From contig NC_045147.1 of assembly GCF_008831285.2 (NCBI RefSeq), forward strand, positions 3,994,001-4,058,000: a stretch of DNA of 64,000 bases, given 5' to 3'. The notes beneath the pieces were generated by a model. That model was not told the DNA's origin. It saw only the letters and a program-made list of their open reading frames with translations, and made no database searches. Numbering within the stretch: the stretch's first letter is position 1; each line of letters starts with the position of its first letter. Source of the DNA: Nymphaea colorata. Its lineage: Eukaryota > Streptophyta > Magnoliopsida > Nymphaeales > Nymphaeaceae. A program made the position numbers and the translations under genes. This document shows positions 59,230 to 64,000 of this stretch, piece by piece.

Positions 59230-60360
59230 TTTTCGCATTATTTTGTCTCTAGGCAAGACACACGTTATCTAGTTCTCTCGTAACCATTCCTGCTATTCCT
59301 CCCATTATCGTATTATTTCGTTTACTTATCGCTTTCTTGATAGAGTCATTGTTATATCATCATTTCATTACCATTCCTTTTGGTACATTGCTGCTTTAAT
59401 TCGGTTTTGTTTACTTATCGTCCTTTTTGTAGACACGTTATCTCAATCTCTTGTAACTATTCTTGCATTACATTATTGCATTATTTCTTATCCATTTACT
59501 TATTGCCTTCTTTGTAGATGCATTGTTATCTCATTCTCTCGTTACCATTCCTGCCCTTCTTGGTGGACTCGTTATTATCTCATTATTTTGTAATCATTCT
59601 ATTCATTATGTGATCACATTATTTCATCTCTGTTTACCTATTGCCTACTTTGTACACATGTGTTATCTCATTACCTTAAAACCATTCCTTTTGTTACATT
59701 ATCGCATTATTTCGTCTCCATTTATTTGTTACCTTTTTTGTAGACCCGTTGTTATCTTATTCTCTTGTTATCATTCCTGCCATTCTTGATAGACTCGTTG
59801 TAATCTCATTATTTTGTAATCAATTCTTTTCGTTACGTGATCCCATTATTTTATCTCCACTTACTTCTCGCCTACTTTGTGCACATGTTTTCTCTCATTA
59901 CTTAGTACCATTCATATCACATTATTTTGTTTTCGTTTACTTATCGCATTCTTTGTAGATATGCCATCTCATTCTCTCGTTACCATTCCTACCTTTCTTA
60001 GTAGACTCGCTGTTATTTTATAATTTCGAAACCATTCATTTCATTGCATGATTGCATTATTTCGTCTCTGTTTATTTATTGCTTACTTTGTACATCATCT
60101 TCTCTCATTATTTCGTAACTACTCCTTTCGTTATGCTATCACATTATTTCATCTTTGTTTACTTATCTCTTTCTTTGTAGATGTGTTGTTACCTCATTCT
60201 CTCATCACTGTGTGCCTTGTCACATTCTTTGTAGATGTGTTGTTATTTCATGTCCTCGTAATCGTTCCTGCCTCTTTTGTCGTTGTCGCACTAATTCATC
60301 TCTGTTTACTTATCACATTATTTGTATACACATTGTTATCTCAATCGCTGTCACTTTAAG
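59230..60360. repeat. Higher-order tandem array: alternating about 85-bp and 137-bp units
   Basis: The word CATTATTTCGTCTC (with variants) starts at 59479, 59617, 59705, 59844, 59920, 60055, 60142 and 60289. Successive spacings are 138, 88, 139, 76, 135, 87 and 147. Long and short units alternate, making a dimer of roughly 211-234 bp repeated about four times. A common core reads TTACTTATCGCCTTCTTTG then TAGACGCGTTGTTATCTCAT. The core word GTTGTTATCTC is shared with the 57.0-58.1 kb array. Confidence 0.88.
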
Positions 60361-60663
60361 ACAACCATTCATTGTATGATACATTGTGAGAGCTCGCTAT
60401 TATTGGATATGATCAATTGAATCCATGTGGTTCTGTAACAATTAAAAAAAATCGATTATTACAAATGTGGTTAAAGTTAAAACATATAAAATACATATAA
60501 TATAAAAAACTTCACAAGAGTTTTGCAAAATTGCCATGATCATTTGCATCTTGCATATATGTAGATGGCATCAAGGTCTCAACTGCACCATTTGTAAACA
60601 AAACATACTCAACTCATTGACGATGAGTTTCTTGCTTGATTTTTCTTCTACTGTCTTGTTTTT

Positions 60664-62784
60664 TTAGGGCACTTTTTGTCCTACACAACTCCTATTAAAT
60701 ATTGGCTTCCTCTTCAAATCATTGATTGCTTGTATCGTGCCCTTGTATTTTACAATGTTCACCTCGTAATTATCAAACACAATATTAATACCAGAACCAT
60801 GACTCTTCTTACTCTTCGATGGGTTTAGGGTGATGGGACCTATTGTTTCATATTGGCCTTTAATTGCCACATCTCTATCACAACATAGAGTCCAAGCATT
60901 CTCTACGCCTTCATTTGCCAACTGTGTCATGTATTCAAAAGGCCATTTGTTTCTTTCTGCCAAGTCTACAAGATACATTAGTGCCCTACACAGATGCTAG
61001 CAGCAGGACAGATTGTGGGACTTAAGACCATCATAGGAAGTAATTTTAGGAGAAATCTTCATTAAATCCAAATTTTCATTTTTGGTTTATCTTTTTAGGA
61101 TGTATCTCCCTGGTAGTTCCTGAATGTTATCTTGATCGAGCTTCATTAGAACATTGCAACACAAAATACCTTTAAGTTCAAATTTCTTACAAGAACATTC
61201 AAAATCAACTGTTTCAGTATCGTAGGACATGAACACATCATTGATCTTAGTCGAATCTTTTCCCCTTTTGATCACAAGATATACACAACTTGATTGTTGT
61301 TCATGTAATTTTATGTCAAAGTTAGTCACTTGTAAACCATTCAAATGCAGTTGTGTGTACAATGCTGCAGCTCAGACAAAGATATTCATACCCAAACTTT
61401 GAGGCTGATATACTAATGCTTTCACATCTTCTTCGAGCTCACAATCCCTAAGACCATCCAAAATGTGTCAGTATTTCATGAATCAAGAAGTTTGTAAGCA
61501 ATAGTACACTCCCCTTTTCAGTGCAGTGCATGCTCTCTACTCTCTACGTGCTTATCATGCATGCACAAGAGTATTGACTTCTATATGCCAACAACTACTT
61601 TTCTTTGTTCCTATACAATTTTTGAAGCTATGTATTTTTTTTGTAGGTTATATGCTTAATTATTTATGTCAACATACATTCAAACGTCTCACCATATTCT
61701 CACTAAAGGACATAATTTGTAAAATTCTCTTTAAAGCTAATCTTCTGATTTATTACATGAACCAAATATGCCACAAGCACAAGTGATGTTGCACTTCTGG
61801 CTATATGAGGGACACTGCAAGTGCTATTGCATTGTCACTGTTTGTCAGTACAACTTTAGGATGTTTTTCATTCATGACCTCAATGAATACCTTAAACAAC
61901 CACTCAAATGTCTTAGTGGTCTAATCAAAGTAGAATGGACTGTTGAAAATGCAACATTTAGAGTGATGATTCACCCCTATAAACTGCACAAAGGGCTAGC
62001 CTTGGGTATTTACCTTCACGGTTGTGTCAAAAATAAGCACATCACTGAAGCATCCATAATCTAACCGAGACCTTGAGTGTGCCTAGAAGACATTTGTAGC
62101 ATAACTATCATCATCCATATGAATGGTGTTATAGAAACCTAGGTCTTTACTTAAACTTTGTTGAAGAGATTCGACCAATGACATATATTATCCTTATTTC
62201 AGCGATTCTATCATCTTGCTCCTTTACTGGTTTTTATGATCCATGTGTGTGAATGGAACATTCTCATGACCACCTTCTACATTAACAAAAGGTCATATGC
62301 CTTCCATAGCAGTATGCCTGCAGCATCAGCCAACTCATTTATTTCAGCATACGACGATGACAAGTTGCGATGCGTTCTCAATATGTGGCTCATGCAAGAA
62401 GGTGCCAATAGATGGTTGTGTTCAATCGCCATTGCATAAAATCCAATATTTTTCATTCAAATGCATTGCCAGCTCCAAATTGGCAGCACAACCGCACCCT
62501 ATATCAATCTCGTGCTTCTTTATATATGGAATTGATCTCTTCCATCCTTCTCTCGAACAAACATATGACCTTCTCACGACCATGCCTTGTGCATTTCTCT
62601 CCATGCTACCCTTTCTTACATTGAACCTGTAGCAAAAAGCATAATAATTATAGAAAAGGTATGATGTGTCCTCCATCTTGAACTCCATTCCTATAGTAGG
62701 AGCACGTTTTTTGGGATCATCCATCTTAATCTCCAGTCCTATAGTAAGAGCACGTTCTTCTGGATCCTCCATCTCGAATTCCAT
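60664..62784 (-). pseudogene. Broken FAR1/FRS-type MULE transposase gene
   Basis: Reading the minus strand from 62,784: three copies of a 16-residue motif (IGLEIKMDDPKKRAPT type) lead into a FAR1 DNA-binding domain with NVRKGSMERN and VRRSYVCSREG. Next are HNHLLAPS, GGHENVPFTHMDHKNQ and the MULE transposase core YGCFSDVLIFDTTVKVNTQG, FIGVNHHSK, WLFKVFIEVMNEKHPKVVLT and HHLCLWHIW. A SWIM-like zinc finger follows near 61,200 (FECSCKKFELKGILCCNVL), where the expected His after the last Cys is Asn. The final part (NKWPFEYMTQLANEG) resembles FRS C-termini. At least two in-frame stops and two frameshifts break it. It may be an autonomous transposon remnant or a dead FRS gene. Confidence 0.85.
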
Positions 62785-62899
62785 TCATACAAAAAAAGTA
62801 TGTTCTTTGCGATTTTTTTATCTCCTCACAAAGGGTCTCAGTCGCCATTTGATAATGATGATGTCACGTGCACTGTGCCATCTGATGATGTAGATATTT

Positions 62900-63240
62900 A
62901 ATACATTGTGCAACCTACGAAGCATAAAGTTCGCCAACCAATAACATTGAACATCATCTCATAAATTATTTATTTCATGCATGAATTCATTCGATCAAAT
63001 AACATTCAACATTATCTCACCATAAAATCCATCGACTAATAATGAACCTTATCTCACACATTAGCTATCTCATGCAACAATTTATCCCATGAATTTGTTA
63101 TCTCACGCATTCATTATGCCACAAATTTGTTATCTCATGCAAACTATCTGAAACACATTACATCGTAACATTATTTAGCACATGAACAAGGTTGTTGTAG
63201 TTATTTCATCTATAAGATTCATATGACACCATACCTGTTG
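62900..63240. repeat. Degenerate TTATCTCA-rich stretch
   Basis: CATTATCTCA, CCTTATCTCA, GCTATCTCATG, GTTATCTCACG and GTTATCTCATG recur at irregular 20-50 bp spacing. The word resembles the core of the arrays at 57.0-58.1 and 59.2-60.4 kb. It lies just upstream of the transposase start and may be an eroded array of the same element. Confidence 0.45.
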
Positions 63241-63339
63241 CATCAATTTTTTTTTCAAATTATTCCTTTACCTTTTCCTTCAAATCCTAAGGAATGATCA
63301 TTTGATTTCTTCGAATTGTCCAACCATAGAAAAAAAGTC

Positions 63340-63590
63340 CTGCAGGGTCATTCAAGTAAATATGCATATGTACGTACATATGTTGCGTCCATGCAATGTA
63401 AGGTCATTCAAGTAAATATGCATATGTACATTTTTCATCACAAAGGTCAATACTAAAATATTACATCTGGGTAGTAGGGTCTACCTTATGATGTGGCTGT
63501 GCAATGTAAGGGCATTCAATTAAGTATGCTCATGTACATTTTTTGTCACAAAGGTCAATACCAGAACTTTACATATATGTAGTAGGGTCC
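63340..63590. repeat. 108-bp tandem duplication
   Basis: GCAATGTAAGG-CATTCAA starts at 63,393 and again at 63,501. Each copy continues through AAATATGCATATGTACATTT and CACAAAGGTCAATAC. A partial third copy precedes them near 63,348. Confidence 0.8.
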
Positions 63591-64000
63591 ACCCCAATGC
63601 ATGCTTGTTGCATACATGGGGTGGCGCATAGAACTCATTCTACTTGTTGGTTGCTGGAGACGTCTAGAGTAGCGGAGTACTTGCATGAGCAGAAACACTA
63701 CTTCTTGAAAGTGCTTCAACGAGGATTGCAGACAGCTTCAGTGGCAATGGAAGTCGCCTGGAATGGGAGAGTTGCAGACATTTTAGAGGGAGAGCTAGAA
63801 AAACGCCTAAAGCAAGGGAATTCCCTTCATGAGCTGGAATACCACTCCTTGAAGATGCTTCAGCCAGGATTCCTTTGCTGGTCTGCTAAGGGCTCTCTTT
63901 ATAGAGCCCAAATCATGATGACTTATTGCTGAGATTTGATCCCCTTTTCTTGGGACCAAGTGAGATCAAGAAGAAGATCTCTCTTGATTAAGCATGAACA
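63543..64000. other. Unrecognised GC-richer block at the window edge, possibly an LTR
   Basis: A 129-aa plus-strand frame ends at 63,932. It contains two imperfect copies of HE..YH.LK.LQ.G separated by about 49 residues and matches no family I know. On the minus strand CTATAAAGAGAGCC near 63,890 looks like a TATA box, with repeated AAGCATCTTCAAGGAGTGG-type words beyond it. This layout recalls the LTR at 2,504-5,486. Truncated by the window end. Confidence 0.3.

Noticed and set aside
57010-60360. Regularly spaced repeats that could be taken for a CRISPR array
   Set aside because: Units are contiguous and degenerate with no unique spacers, and the surroundings are a eukaryotic intron-containing genome.
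61768-62064. Plus-strand 98-aa frame
   Set aside because: Antisense shadow of the MULE transposase core on the minus strand.

Overview
The window reads as nuclear DNA of a flowering plant. It is AT-rich and gene-poor, crowded with plant-type transposable elements, and carries one long intron-rich gene whose product looks like an angiosperm kinesin-7. The species cannot be named from the sequence.

Layout. (1) 1-10,640: relics of large-LTR Ty3/gypsy retrotransposons on the minus strand. One LTR (2,504-5,486) has TG..CA ends, a primer-binding site two bases inside its inner end, a TATA box and an 8 x 71-bp array upstream of that TATA. A second, more decayed copy spans about 6,627-10,640. (2) 10,641-32,000: no convincing host gene. 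It holds a possible second LTR-element start, DNA-transposon and MITE-like elements (several with target-site duplications) and microsatellites. (3) 32,353-51,882, plus strand: a kinesin-7 gene resembling plant KIN-7K/KIN-7L. I rebuilt it as 23 in-frame exons encoding about 1,011 aa. Its introns carry at least four transposon-derived blocks. (4) 52,865-54,136, minus strand: a decayed copy of the plastid gene psaA inserted in nuclear DNA, about 85 bp from a third LTR-like end. (5) 54,222-64,000: transposon territory with a plant-mobile-domain-like relic, a Ulp1-type cysteine-protease relic, a broken FAR1/MULE transposase gene and two large degenerate tandem arrays, one built of alternating short and long units.

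Only the kinesin looks like a functioning host gene. It keeps the P-loop, switch I, switch II and a long coiled-coil tail, with a Ser/Ala/Pro-rich basic N-terminus that could be an organelle-targeting or disordered segment. The rest is mobile-element or organelle-derived sequence at various stages of decay. The best candidate for something undescribed is the 55.8-63.2 kb block, where transposase, protease and mobile-domain relics are interleaved with two T-rich tandem arrays that share a motif. All calls are by eye; no database search was run.
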